Assembly (NCBI GenBank): GCA_947495795.1 | Contig: CANMAI010000009.1 | Location: forward strand, 186,001 to 250,000 | Length of the DNA stretch: 64,000 bases | Origin: an uncultured Paracoccaceae bacterium | GTDB taxonomy: Bacteria > Pseudomonadota > Alphaproteobacteria > Rhodobacterales > Rhodobacteraceae | Reading direction: 5' to 3' | Part shown: positions 1 to 8,715 of the stretch, piece by piece | Numbering within the stretch: the stretch's first letter is position 1 | How the letters are laid out: every line of letters starts with the position of its first letter | The notes under the pieces: model-generated | What the model was told of the DNA's origin: nothing | Databases searched by the model: none | What the model saw: the letters and a program-made list of their open reading frames with translations, nothing else | Position numbers and translations under genes: made by a program

Positions 1-1151
1 TCTAGGCATCCCATCAGGCCGCACATACGGGCCTCACCCACCAACGGGTGCTCCTCCGCCTTTCTCAGAAGGCGGTGCAATGCTGGTGATACGTCCCGCA
101 CATGGCCGACGATGTTGCGCGTCTCGTAGATCTGCAGAGCCTTTATGCCAACTGCGCAGCCGAGGGGATGACCGCCATAGGTAAAACCATGCCCGAAAGT
201 GCCGATCTTTCCGGTGTTGGCCTCAATTGCCTCCGCTACCTCGCGGTTGATCGCCACGGCGGAAAGCGGTGCGTACCCACCCGTCAGCTGTTTGGCCATA
301 GAAACGGAAGTGGGGTTCATTCCGAGCGTTTCTGCACCGAACCAGTTTCCTGTACGTCCGAAGCCTGTGATCACCTCGTCATCAATCAGGAGAATGTCGT
401 AGCGCGAAAGGATAGGCTCTATGGCTGCGAAATATCCTTCAGGCGGTACGATCACTCCGCCCGCACCCATCACGGGCTCCGCGATAAAGGCGGCGACGGT
501 TTCCGGCCCTTCCCGCTCAATCAGCGCTTCCAGATCCGTTGCTAGACGGGCCACGAACTCTGCCTCGCTTTCGCCTGGCTTTCCCTCTTTCCAGTGATGA
601 GGCGTGGTCGTGTGAAGAATGCGATCCACCGGTAAGTCGAAATCGCGATGATTGTACGGCAGGCCGGTGAGCGAACCAGAGACAATGGTGACCCCGTGAT
701 AACCTTTGATGCGACTGATGATCTTCTTTTTTTCAGGCCGCCCTATTGCATTATTGTAGTACCAGACGAGTTTGATCTGCGTGTCGTTCGCCTCTGATCC
801 AGAGGATTGATAGATCACCCGGGCCATATTGCCAGGTGCCTTCTCCTTGATCATCTCGGCCAGTTCCATCGCCGGCTCATGGCTGCGCCCCCCGAAGAGG
901 TGGTAGTAGGGGAGCTTATCCATCTGCTCTTTGGCAGCATCGATAAGCTCAGGATCGGAAAACCCGAGGCCGCAACACCAGAGCCCGGCCATCCCTTCGA
1001 TATAGGATTTGCCTGCATCATCAAACACACGCACACCCTTGCCGCTAGCGATGATGTGGGCCCCGTTTTCCCGGAGATCAACGGCATTCGTGTAAGGATG
1101 CAGCAAGGCTTCAGCGTCGCGTTGCTGCATATTTGTCAGGATCGTGTTCAC
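1..1151 (-). CDS. Class III aminotransferase (omega-amino acid/aspartate aminotransferase family), C-terminus cut by window edge
   Basis: PLP-dependent transaminase of the class III family, which usually moves an amino group from an omega-amino acid, polyamine or taurine to pyruvate or another keto acid in the cytosol. Visible landmarks are an N-terminal GMAGLWCCGLGF segment, the PLP-phosphate-binding YQSSGSEAND, the YHG element (GYHGVT), the AEPVMGAGGVIVPP block, the cofactor-contacting Asp in LIDDEVITGFGRTG, and the Schiff-base Lys in SMAKQLTGGYAPLSA. About 383 codons are present, so roughly 70-80 C-terminal residues lie outside the window. The GTG at 1151 is preferred because GGAGG lies 5 nt upstream. 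An in-frame ATG at 1166 has no good ribosome site. The exact substrate cannot be told. Confidence 0.9.
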   Translation of the reverse strand, partial: MNTILTNMQQRDAEALLHPYTNAVDLRENGAHIIASGKGVRVFDDAGKSYIEGMAGLWCCGLGFSDPELIDAAKEQMDKLPYYHLFGGRSHEPAMELAEMIKEKAPGNMARVIYQSSGSEANDTQIKLVWYYNNAIGRPEKKKIISRIKGYHGVTIVSGSLTGLPYNHRDFDLPVDRILHTTTPHHWKEGKPGESEAEFVARLATDLEALIEREGPETVAAFIAEPVMGAGGVIVPPEGYFAAIEPILSRYDILLIDDEVITGFGRTGNWFGAETLGMNPTSVSMAKQLTGGYAPLSAVAINREVAEAIEANTGKIGTFGHGFTYGGHPLGCAVGIKALQIYETRNIVGHVRDVSPALHRLLRKAEEHPLVGEARMCGLMGCL

Positions 1152-1382
1152 GGTGGCGCCTCCCATTAATTACGCCACCAAATCACGGGAACAGGGCTTC
1201 TGCAACGAGTTGCCTGCGGCTTGGGCAGATGAGCAAGATGATAGCTGCAACAAAAGATTGTAGGTATTGAGCCTTGGGGTTTTTCACTCGCGTAGCGTAA
1301 CCCCGCTTTCTCCGGGCTGGTCAGCAGGCAACGCCTTCGCTAGCATCTTGGCAGTTTGCGACTCTGACAGGGAAACTCAAAA

Positions 1383-2957
1383 ATGACAAAAACTCTTATG
1401 ACCACGGCCGCCTTGATCGGCCTTTCAACTGGAATGGCGGCGGCGGACTATTCGCTTACCATCCTGCACACCAATGACTTTCACGCGCGGTTCGAGCCGA
1501 TCAGCAAGTATGACGGCCCATGCTCCGCTGAAGACAACACAGCAGGCGAGTGCTTTGGTGGTTCGGCGCGTCTGGTAACGGCGATTGCCGATGCGCGCGC
1601 ACGCTCCAACAATTCGATCCTTGTGGATGGTGGTGATCAATTTCAGGGGACGCTGTTTTACACCTATTACAAAGGCGCTGTTGCGGCCGAGATGATGAAC
1701 AAGCTCGGCTATGATGGGATGACCGTGGGTAACCACGAGTTCGACGATGGGCCAGAAGTTCTGCGCGGTTTCATGGACACCGTTGAGTTCCCAGTTCTGA
1801 TGTCCAACGCTGATGTCTCGGCGGAGCCACTGCTGGCAGATGTTCTGCGGAAATCGATAGTCATTGAACGAGGTGGCGAAAAGCTTGGCCTGATTGGGCT
1901 CACTCCCGAAGATACGGATGACTTGGCAAGCCCGGGCAAAAATATTACCTTCTCCGACCCGATTGCTGCGGTGCAGACCGAAGTTGCCAAGCTGAGTGCA
2001 GACGGCGTCAACAAGATAATCGTCCTAAGCCACTCCGGCTATGATGTGGATCAGGCTGTTGCTGCGGCTGTACCTGAAGTGGATGTGATTGTTGGCGGGC
2101 ACTCCAACACGTATCTCTCCAACACATCCGATCGTGCGTCTGGTCCGTACCCCACAATGGTAGGCAACACAGCCATTGTTCAGGCGTATGCCTACGGGAA
2201 GTTTCTTGGTGAGTTGAACGTAACATTCGATGATGCAGGTGTTGTCACTGCCGCGACCGGTGAGCCGCTTACTCTGGACGGAGGGGTTGCCCAAGATGCG
2301 CCGACTGTTGAGCGTATTGCAACGCTAGCAGAGCCTCTTGAAGAGATCCGCAACAAGATTGTTGCCGAGACTGCGGCACCAGTAGAAGGGGATCGCTCTG
2401 TTTGCCGGGTTCAGGAGTGTGAGATGGGCAACCTCGTGGCGGATGCGATGCTGGATCGGGTGAAAGGCCAAGGGGTCCAGATTGCCATCGCCAACTCCGG
2501 TGGTCTGCGATCTTCCATCGATGCGGGCGAGGTGACGATGGGGGAGGTGCTAACAGTGCTGCCTTTCCAGAACACCCTCTCAACATTTGAAATCAAGGGT
2601 GCAGGTATTCTTTCCGCCCTCGAAAACGGTGTGAGCCAGGTTGAGGAAGTGGCGGGCCGTTTTCCTCAGGTTGCGGGTATGAAGTTCACATGGGATTCCA
2701 GCGCCGAGCCTGGCAGCCGCATCGTGGAAGTGATGGTTGAAACGGATGGGAGCTTTGAGCCACTTGATCCGGAAAAGATCTATGCGGTTGTTTCGAACAA
2801 CTATGTCAGGGGCGGTGGCGACGGCTACGATGTTTTCGAGACGGATAGCATGAATGTCTACGATTTCGGCCCAGATCTTGCCGATGTGACTGCCGAGTAC
2901 TTGGCAGCAAACCTTCCCTATACGCCCTATGTGGCGGATCGAATTACAAAAAAATAG
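1383..2957 (+). CDS. Secreted 5'-nucleotidase / UDP-sugar hydrolase
   Basis: Predicted periplasmic metallophosphoesterase that dephosphorylates nucleotides or hydrolyses UDP-sugars, for nucleoside salvage or phosphate supply. Residues 1-21 form a signal peptide ending AAA. The metallophosphatase domain shows D32/H34 (HTNDFH), D85 (GGDQFQG), N117-H118-E119 (GNHEF), and the later LSHSG and VGGHS metal-ligand motifs. The C-terminal 5'-nucleotidase domain has NSGGLRSSI, GEVLTVLPFQN and a VRGGGDGYD loop that stacks the base. At 524 residues it has the normal length for the family. It is divergent from the aminotransferase and is followed by a strong hairpin, so it is probably a single-gene unit. 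Confidence 0.93.
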   Translation: MTKTLMTTAALIGLSTGMAAADYSLTILHTNDFHARFEPISKYDGPCSAEDNTAGECFGGSARLVTAIADARARSNNSILVDGGDQFQGTLFYTYYKGAVAAEMMNKLGYDGMTVGNHEFDDGPEVLRGFMDTVEFPVLMSNADVSAEPLLADVLRKSIVIERGGEKLGLIGLTPEDTDDLASPGKNITFSDPIAAVQTEVAKLSADGVNKIIVLSHSGYDVDQAVAAAVPEVDVIVGGHSNTYLSNTSDRASGPYPTMVGNTAIVQAYAYGKFLGELNVTFDDAGVVTAATGEPLTLDGGVAQDAPTVERIATLAEPLEEIRNKIVAETAAPVEGDRSVCRVQECEMGNLVADAMLDRVKGQGVQIAIANSGGLRSSIDAGEVTMGEVLTVLPFQNTLSTFEIKGAGILSALENGVSQVEEVAGRFPQVAGMKFTWDSSAEPGSRIVEVMVETDGSFEPLDPEKIYAVVSNNYVRGGGDGYDVFETDSMNVYDFGPDLADVTAEYLAANLPYTPYVADRITKK

Positions 2958-2966
2958 CCAATGACT

Positions 2967-2994
2967 GGCCTCATCTCTCTTGTGAGATGGGGCC
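2967..2994 (+). terminator. Hairpin after the 5'-nucleotidase gene
   Basis: An 11-bp stem (arms 2967-2977 and 2984-2994, one G-T pair) with a 6-nt loop starts 9 nt after the stop codon. There is no run of T behind it, so it may be a weak intrinsic terminator or an RNA 3'-end stabiliser. A second perfect 7-bp hairpin follows at 3019-3038. Confidence 0.5.
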
Positions 2995-3394
2995 CCGTTG
3001 CGGACGACAGGCGCTCATCTCACTGTTGGGGCAGTGAGGCTGATGCTAAAACCATAATTGTAAGCCATTGGGCAATTAACCACGCCTTATCAGTGGCTTC
3101 AGTAAATGGAACGGAAATAGTTGGATAGTGCTGTGTAAAGTTGAATGATAGTAAATAGTTAATCATTAGTTAATGATACCTTGAGGGTTGTATTCGCTTT
3201 ATATGATTTGAGAGACAAGCACGCAAAAACACCTCCAAGCTGCCAAGATCAGGCCTCAATTCGAAGCGAGTATAACCTTGCGTACAGGGGGGGGAAGTAG
3301 TGTCCCGAGTATCCTGATTGTGTAACGAGTTCCCCTGTGCGTGCTTACACTCCACATCGAACCAGTTGGTTCAATAACGGGTCTGCGCGGGATC
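2995..3394. other. Spacer with no supported gene
   Basis: This 400-bp stretch between convergent genes is noticeably AT-rich around 3050-3210. A 61-codon minus-strand frame (3170-3355) has no recognisable motif and no good ribosome site. Apart from the hairpin at 3019-3038, nothing is supported. Confidence 0.5.
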
Positions 3395-4513
3395 TCAGCC
3401 ACCCAGCTCTTGTTGCGCAATTAAGTATCCAACTCCACCCGCAACGATCAGACCACAGACGACCGCAAGCGCGATTTTGATAGCGGAGTATGGCCGTTCA
3501 CCCTGAACAGATCCTGTCCGGCCGTTCACAACAAATCGATATGTTTTTCCCCGATATTTGTAGGCCGCCAGCCATACCGGCAAGAGAATATGTTTGAACG
3601 TTATTGCGCCGACATCGGTTTCAAGCCCGTCGATACGCTGCCTGTCACCCCCAATGTCAAACTTAACATCTCGCGCAATGATGCCGTTCATTATCACCCG
3701 AGCTTCCTGATAGCCTTCCTCCAACTCGATTTGATACGCTTCGGCGCGAAATCCTGCCAGATAGTGCGGCTGATAGGGCTCCAACCCACCAAGATCCCAA
3801 GGTGCAAGCGCATCTGTGAACCGCTTGGGCAGAGATCTTGAGGCGAGCACCAGAACATCGTCAAAGAAGCGTGTCACCCGGCCGCTGACAGACTTCCAGC
3901 GTACTTTCTGAACACGCCGATTGCGGCTTTCGGAACGTCCATTCACTTGCACGCGGACACGTCGGTTCTCGTAGTAAACCGTTCCGCGTTGTCCCCGGTA
4001 TCTGGTCTTTGTATCAGCATCATACGTCCAATAGGGGACGTATATCCCCTCCATCCGGCGGCCCTTTCGTGCGTAGTTATGCAGACCGCCTGGTGCGAAC
4101 CACAGATTGCCCAACCATTTTGTCATTGCAGAACGCGCGGCCTCTTCGTTCAGCACGAACGGCAAAACGGCCTTTGGCTTCAGATGGCGATGGGTTCCCG
4201 TGTCGGTCACCACTGGAGTTGCGCAGAACGGGCATTCCGTCGCATGGGTATCGGGATCGAACTCCACCGCTGCACCGCAGTTCGTGCATGTGAGTACGCG
4301 GGTTTCTTCCATCTCCGCCGCCGGAAGTTCCTGATCCAGTGCCTTTCGAAAATCCAACTCGCGGATGGCACTGCCGCCCCAAGGGCCAGCACCCTCAATG
4401 GTCTCCTCTGCCCCGCAGTGATCGCAATGCAAACGATCTGTGCCGGGCTGGAACCGAAGATCTGCTCCGCATGTCTGGCAGGGAAACCGGTGTTCCTCAA
4501 TCAGGTCCGACAT
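3395..4513 (-). CDS. Zinc-ribbon protein with C-terminal membrane anchor
   Basis: Protein of 372 residues with two N-terminal zinc ribbons, each with two CxxC knuckles: C12/C15 with C30/C33, and C76/C79 with C94/C97. Similar proteins are often annotated as TFIIB-type zinc-finger proteins or mis-annotated as PriA-like. The middle is basic and aromatic-rich. One hydrophobic segment near residues 343-365 probably anchors the C-terminus. No helicase motif is present, so a PriA function is not supported. It is the last gene of the TerC/XpaC/TelA/SPFH run and starts 16 nt after the SPFH stop. A role as a client or assembly partner of the SPFH protein is inferred only from this position. Confidence 0.8.
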   Translation of the reverse strand: MSDLIEEHRFPCQTCGADLRFQPGTDRLHCDHCGAEETIEGAGPWGGSAIRELDFRKALDQELPAAEMEETRVLTCTNCGAAVEFDPDTHATECPFCATPVVTDTGTHRHLKPKAVLPFVLNEEAARSAMTKWLGNLWFAPGGLHNYARKGRRMEGIYVPYWTYDADTKTRYRGQRGTVYYENRRVRVQVNGRSESRNRRVQKVRWKSVSGRVTRFFDDVLVLASRSLPKRFTDALAPWDLGGLEPYQPHYLAGFRAEAYQIELEEGYQEARVIMNGIIARDVKFDIGGDRQRIDGLETDVGAITFKHILLPVWLAAYKYRGKTYRFVVNGRTGSVQGERPYSAIKIALAVVCGLIVAGGVGYLIAQQELGG

Positions 4514-4529
4514 CGAATGCTCTCTGCGC

Positions 4530-5636
4530 TCACGCAGGAGGTGGTGGGGGCGGAGGCATCACAGTGAAAAGCTGCGCCAGTTCGTCAATGTCTCCAGCCT
4601 TCTTCCAGCCATCGAGGCCAGCTGTCCACACCATTGTATCCCGATCCAAGGCGCCGTCAGCGGCCTTCTTCCCAAGATCAGCACGAGAAAAAGGGCCGTC
4701 GCTCACGCCGTTTGCAGCCGTGTGCCAAACCTTTTCCATCGGTGGAGGAGGGGGCGGTGCGCTCGCGGCGCCCCAGGGCCCTGATTGATTTGCCATCTGT
4801 CCGGCCATCGCCATCCCCAGTCCTGCGCCGAGGCCTGCCGTCATGGCACCGCCTCCGCCCGGATTCGCCGCACCTGTCTGCAGTGCTTCAGCTGTTGCAA
4901 ACTGCGTATACTGTCCAAGATCGCCGATGATGCCCATAGATGTCCGTTTGTCGAGCATAGCTTCCACGGCTTCAGGCAGCGAGATATTCTCCACAAAGAA
5001 AGCTGGCATCTCAAGTCCGTATTCTGCCAGTTGCGGGCTAACCTGCCCAGCGATGAGCTTGCCAAGCTCTGTGGTATTTGCCGCCATATCAAGTACAGGA
5101 ATGCCGGAGCTTGCAATTGTCTGGGTGAACTTTGAGACGATGATATTGCGGATCTGATAGCTGATCTCATCGGTTGTGAACTCACCATCAGTGCCAACAA
5201 TCTCGCGCATGAACTTGCCCGGATCTGTAACGCGTATAGTGTAAGTTCCAAAGGCGCGCAGGCGCACCGGACCAAACTCCGGATCGCGGCAGATGATTGG
5301 ATTTTTCGTGCCCCATTTCAGATCCTGATATCGTGTGGTGTTTACGAAGTAGATCTCGGACTTGAATGGGCTTTTGAAGCCATGATCCCAATGCTGAAGC
5401 GTGGTGAGGATCGGCATGTTGTTGGTTTCCAACATGTAGAGCCCGGGCGTGAACACGTCTGCCAGTTGCCCCTCGTGCACGAATACAGCGGACTGTCCCT
5501 CGCGCACTGTCAACTTAGCACCGTATTTTATCTCATGGCCCTGCCGCTCAAATCGCCAGACAAGCGTATCGCGGGTGTCATCTGTCCAATGGATGACATC
5601 AATGAACTGGCCGGACAAGAAATCAAAAATCCCCAT
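4530..5636 (-). CDS. SPFH-domain protein with C-terminal GYF_2-like domain
   Basis: A 368-residue protein with an N-terminal SPFH (band 7/flotillin-like) region of the 'virion core protein-like' subtype, at about residues 20-230. A Gly/Ala/Met-rich linker near 255-285 and a poly-proline stretch follow, then a GYF_2-type domain at about 300-358 (WHTAANGVSDGPFSRADLG and MVWTAGLDGWKKAGDI). It ends in a second run of prolines. SPFH proteins form oligomers on membranes. GYF_2-type domains are thought to bind proline-rich peptides, so the two poly-proline runs could allow self-association. The gene sits 63 nt after the TelA-like gene in the same orientation. Confidence 0.85.
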   Translation of the reverse strand: MGIFDFLSGQFIDVIHWTDDTRDTLVWRFERQGHEIKYGAKLTVREGQSAVFVHEGQLADVFTPGLYMLETNNMPILTTLQHWDHGFKSPFKSEIYFVNTTRYQDLKWGTKNPIICRDPEFGPVRLRAFGTYTIRVTDPGKFMREIVGTDGEFTTDEISYQIRNIIVSKFTQTIASSGIPVLDMAANTTELGKLIAGQVSPQLAEYGLEMPAFFVENISLPEAVEAMLDKRTSMGIIGDLGQYTQFATAEALQTGAANPGGGGAMTAGLGAGLGMAMAGQMANQSGPWGAASAPPPPPPMEKVWHTAANGVSDGPFSRADLGKKAADGALDRDTMVWTAGLDGWKKAGDIDELAQLFTVMPPPPPPPA

Positions 5637-5699
5637 GGATCCTCTCCATTTTCACAAAAGGACAGAAGCGTGCGAGCCGCCTAACGGCGCGCACTGCTG

Positions 5700-6884
5700 T
5701 CAAACACTTTCGCCCATGTTGTGGCCCGAGGCCGTGCCCTTTGCCTTTGCTGCCGCAAGTGTCTGCTTCAGCTCAGCTTCCATCGCCTGAAGCTCTTTCT
5801 CGGCTTCAGCGCGTTTGGCCTTGCCCTCATCGGCAATCTGAAGCGATTCCTCGATTGTGGCGATCAGGTTGGTATTGGCCTCCTTGATAGCTTCAATATC
5901 AAAGACGCCGCGTTCCATCTCCTTGCGAACCTCGGCATTTGCCATTTTCAGGTTCTCAGCATTGGACTTCAGCAGTTCATTTGTGAGGTCATTTGCTTCC
6001 CGCACCACGCCCGCTGCCTCGCGGCTGCGGTGGATCGTTACAGCCTGTGCCAGTTGCGTTTCCCAGAGGGGCACTGTGTTCACAAGTGTGGAATTGATCT
6101 TCGTCACAAGGCTCTTGTCGTTCTCCTGCACAAGCCGGATTGAAGGAAGGGATTGCATGGTTACCTGTCTCGTAAGCTTGAGATCGTGAACACGTCGCTC
6201 CAGATCATCCCGCGCAGAGCGCAGATCGCGCAATTCCTGCGCCTTGATCACTCCCTGATCTTCAGGGGCCGCCTGAACTTCAGCTTCCTTGGCCGGAATC
6301 TCCGTCGCGTCCAACATCTTCAGCTTTTCCTCGCCAGCCGCGATGTAAATCGCCAGTTGGTCATAGAAATCCAGTGTTTTCTCATAGAGTTTATCGAGGG
6401 ATTTTATGTCCTTCAGAAGCACATGCTCATGTTCCAGCAACTCTCCTGTGATCTTGTCAATCTGGCCCTGAACTGTTTCAAAGCGCGCCATGAACTCGTG
6501 GATCGGCTTGGCTTTTCCCAAAAGCCGCTCCCACCAGCTGAGCTTACGATTTGGGTTCAATTCATCCACGGAGAAGCCGCGAATGGATCCGACCATTTCT
6601 CGCAATGCGCCGCCCGCAGGCCCAACATCCTTGTTTTGCACGCCTGCCAGCATCTCTTGGCTGATCTGCTGCAACTCGGCCTGTGCTGCAGAGCCAAACT
6701 GAATGATGGATTGTGTGTTTGCCATATCCAATTCGCTCACCCGGCGCTGGATTTCGGCCTGCTCAGCCGCATTGGCAGCGTCGATCACAATCAACTCCCC
6801 CTTGGGCTCGGGCAGCAATTTCGCCGTTACTTCTTCCACTTCCTTCAAGGCTGTTTCAGCCTTCAAACGAATATCTTCCGACAT
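5700..6884 (-). CDS. Toxic-anion (tellurite) resistance protein, TelA family
   Basis: A 394-residue, highly charged, largely helical protein matching the TelA/KlaA 'toxic anion resistance' family. Visible hallmarks are the WWERLLGKAKPIHEFM block, long predicted coiled coils (about 120-245 and 330-385), and the PSIRLVQENDKSLVTKINSTLVNTVPLWETQLAQAV core. The biochemical activity of the family is not established. Members are linked to tellurite and colicin resistance and commonly sit beside xpaC, as in Bacillus. Here it lies 19 nt downstream of the second XpaC-like gene, which repeats that pairing. Confidence 0.9.
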   Translation of the reverse strand: MSEDIRLKAETALKEVEEVTAKLLPEPKGELIVIDAANAAEQAEIQRRVSELDMANTQSIIQFGSAAQAELQQISQEMLAGVQNKDVGPAGGALREMVGSIRGFSVDELNPNRKLSWWERLLGKAKPIHEFMARFETVQGQIDKITGELLEHEHVLLKDIKSLDKLYEKTLDFYDQLAIYIAAGEEKLKMLDATEIPAKEAEVQAAPEDQGVIKAQELRDLRSARDDLERRVHDLKLTRQVTMQSLPSIRLVQENDKSLVTKINSTLVNTVPLWETQLAQAVTIHRSREAAGVVREANDLTNELLKSNAENLKMANAEVRKEMERGVFDIEAIKEANTNLIATIEESLQIADEGKAKRAEAEKELQAMEAELKQTLAAAKAKGTASGHNMGESV

Positions 6885-6903
6885 GACTATTCCTCACTTT
6901 CGG

Positions 6904-7650
6904 CTAAGTCGTTGATGTGCTGTGCTGCAGTCTCTCTCTCAGCACATCCATTTCAACTGCAAGATCGTTTTCATCATTCTCAAGCAGTCTGGTTTTGAGT
7001 TCGAAAAGGGTATCGCCCAGTTCCAATATCAATTCTTCATAGTCTGTCCGGAGCGTTTCACGGCGCTGCTCCCTGTAGAGCCGCGTGAACTGTGCCGTCG
7101 CGTCCCGCGCACTTTTGAAATGCACGGAGAGAAAAGGGCGCGCCAGAGACATGTCCCTTGGATCATCCTCTACGAGTCCCACGATACCTCTCATTTGATC
7201 GGCGAGTTCCTCAATACGCAGACGCAGACGTCGATCTCCCAACTCGCCTATCTGCCGTGCGCTGGTCCTGATCTCAGCAATTTGTAGGCGGGCTGTTTCG
7301 AACAGACCTTTACGAAAACTCTCGCTGCCTGACCGCTCACCCAAAAAGGCATCCAACTTCTCATGGCTTACCGTCAGGTGCTGCGTCGTCGATACCGGCC
7401 TGCTGTCCGATCCGGTGAGGCGCGCCCAGAGCCTCGTAAGATAGTGAAAAAAACCTGTCTTTTCCTGTGGAGAGGATGCGGCCTCCACGACAATTGTGGT
7501 ATGCTCTTTTTCGACATGTTTTACAGTTTTAGCGGAGCTTTCTGCTCCCCAACTCCCGAGAGACCAAAGATGGAGTTGATCCGCGTCCTCTTGGGAAATG
7601 CTGCGCCTTGGAATATGCCGTGCGTATTCTTTGAGATCCTTTTGGGTCAT
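6904..7650 (-). CDS. XpaC-like protein (BCIP-hydrolysis family), copy 2
   Basis: A 248-residue protein of the family named for 5-bromo-4-chloroindolyl phosphate hydrolysis (XpaC). The family has no proven enzymatic role. Its C-terminal 110 residues are clearly paralogous to those of the gene just upstream: both carry the blocks EDDPRD, ARDAT and a final VLRERLQ. Unlike its partner it has no convincing multi-helix membrane N-terminus, so it may be cytosolic or membrane-associated. The ATG at 7650 is chosen because it lies 4 nt after the upstream stop. The longer upstream reading would run into that gene. Coupled translation is likely. Confidence 0.82.
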   Translation of the reverse strand: MTQKDLKEYARHIPRRSISQEDADQLHLWSLGSWGAESSAKTVKHVEKEHTTIVVEAASSPQEKTGFFHYLTRLWARLTGSDSRPVSTTQHLTVSHEKLDAFLGERSGSESFRKGLFETARLQIAEIRTSARQIGELGDRRLRLRIEELADQMRGIVGLVEDDPRDMSLARPFLSVHFKSARDATAQFTRLYREQRRETLRTDYEELILELGDTLFELKTRLLENDENDLAVEMDVLRERLQHSTSTT

Positions 7651-7654
7651 TTGC

Positions 7655-8557
7655 TCAGGCCTTGAGGCCTTCTTGCTGCAATCGCTCGCGCAGCACTTCG
7701 ATTTCAACATCGAGATCAGTGCGATTATCAGCCAACAGATCGCTGCGATGCTTTGTGAAACTGGTTTCAAGATCCGTCAACAGCGCCATGTATTCAGTTC
7801 TGGAGCCCTGATCGTTGCTGCGCACGTAAACTTCCGAGAACTTCACGGTCGCATCGCGTGCGCCCTTCAAATACACGCCGAGAAATTTTCGGGCTCTTGG
7901 CAGGTCTCGCGGATCATCCTCCACTGTGCGAAACACTTCTCGAGCTGTTGCGCACATGTCTTCAACACGCGCGATAATTCCCCGGTCTCCCGTACGCTTG
8001 GCGGCGGCGATGATATCCGCAACATGCTCCTCAGCCGCCTCAATCGCGCGGGCAACTCGGTCTGTTGCGAACTCATCTACACCCTCAAGCCCCTTGGAGC
8101 GCATGGGATCGAGCCCGAAACCAAAAACATGCGCTACACTTGCCATACCGCCGAAGATGATGCCGGAGATCAGGTTTTCGTTCCCGATCCCTTGAACAGC
8201 AAATACGCCAAGGCCAACAAGAACCGCAGCTGCGAGCTTGCGCGGAAAGCCGGGAGGCCGCGCAATTTTTCTGTCGTTATAGGCCGCCTGTGCCTTCAGC
8301 CCCTCGTTCAACAACCAGGCTGCGAGCATCAGGATCGCGAACGCCCCCAATTCAAGCAGAGCACCAATGGCGGCTCCCGACATTACTTCCCCCAGGCCCG
8401 CCATGAGCAATGGCAGAGGAGCAAGGAACATCAAGCGGGCAAATATGCTTATCCCAGCCGTCCGGCGGCCCCGAAACCGAGAGAGAGGCGGTGCGCCGGG
8501 AGCTTGTGAGGATTGCCCCGACGTAGGGCTGTATTTTCCACCAAAACGCTGGGCCAT
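7655..8557 (-). CDS. XpaC-like membrane protein, copy 1
   Basis: A 300-residue protein of the XpaC family. The N-terminus is polar (residues 1-35), followed by hydrophobic segments at about 37-85 and 108-145, then the conserved soluble helical domain (about 180-300) shared with copy 2, including VEDDPRD, KGARDATVKFSEVY and a C-terminal VEIEVLRERLQ. It is probably anchored in the inner membrane with the helical domain in the cytosol. Its ATG overlaps the stop of the 31-residue peptide gene (TGATG), so the two are translationally coupled. Confidence 0.82.
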   Translation of the reverse strand: MAQRFGGKYSPTSGQSSQAPGAPPLSRFRGRRTAGISIFARLMFLAPLPLLMAGLGEVMSGAAIGALLELGAFAILMLAAWLLNEGLKAQAAYNDRKIARPPGFPRKLAAAVLVGLGVFAVQGIGNENLISGIIFGGMASVAHVFGFGLDPMRSKGLEGVDEFATDRVARAIEAAEEHVADIIAAAKRTGDRGIIARVEDMCATAREVFRTVEDDPRDLPRARKFLGVYLKGARDATVKFSEVYVRSNDQGSRTEYMALLTDLETSFTKHRSDLLADNRTDLDVEIEVLRERLQQEGLKA

Positions 8558-8652
8558 CAGCTCAGGGCTCCGCCGAAAGCGGAAAACGCCGTGAAGAGCA
8601 CGATCACCAAAACGATCAGTGCGGCAAACCCCTGAAGTGTGTTCTCGCTCAT
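8557..8652 (-). CDS. Predicted 31-residue single-span membrane peptide
   Basis: This short gene encodes 31 residues: a polar start (MSENTLQ), a hydrophobic helix (FAALIVLVIVLFTAF) and a short Ser/Gly tail. An AGGGG ribosome site lies about 7 nt before the ATG, and its TGA overlaps the ATG of the XpaC-like gene (TGATG). Position, ribosome site, overlap and a clean membrane span together argue that it is real. I do not recognise a family. It could be a small membrane regulator or an assembly factor for the XpaC/TerC products. Confidence 0.65.
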   Translation of the reverse strand: MSENTLQGFAALIVLVIVLFTAFSAFGGALS

Positions 8653-8715
8653 AGGCGATCCCCTGAAACCCATCTTGCTTTAGGTGGTTACCATGATCGG
8701 AAATGCAAACCTAGG

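Noticed and set aside
3170-3355. 61-codon minus-strand frame in the spacer after the 5'-nucleotidase
   Set aside because: No ribosome site, no motif and composition like the non-coding flank.
3395-4513. PriA-like helicase label for the zinc-ribbon protein
   Set aside because: The CxxC ribbons resemble those in PriA, but no Walker or helicase motif is present and a C-terminal membrane helix is.
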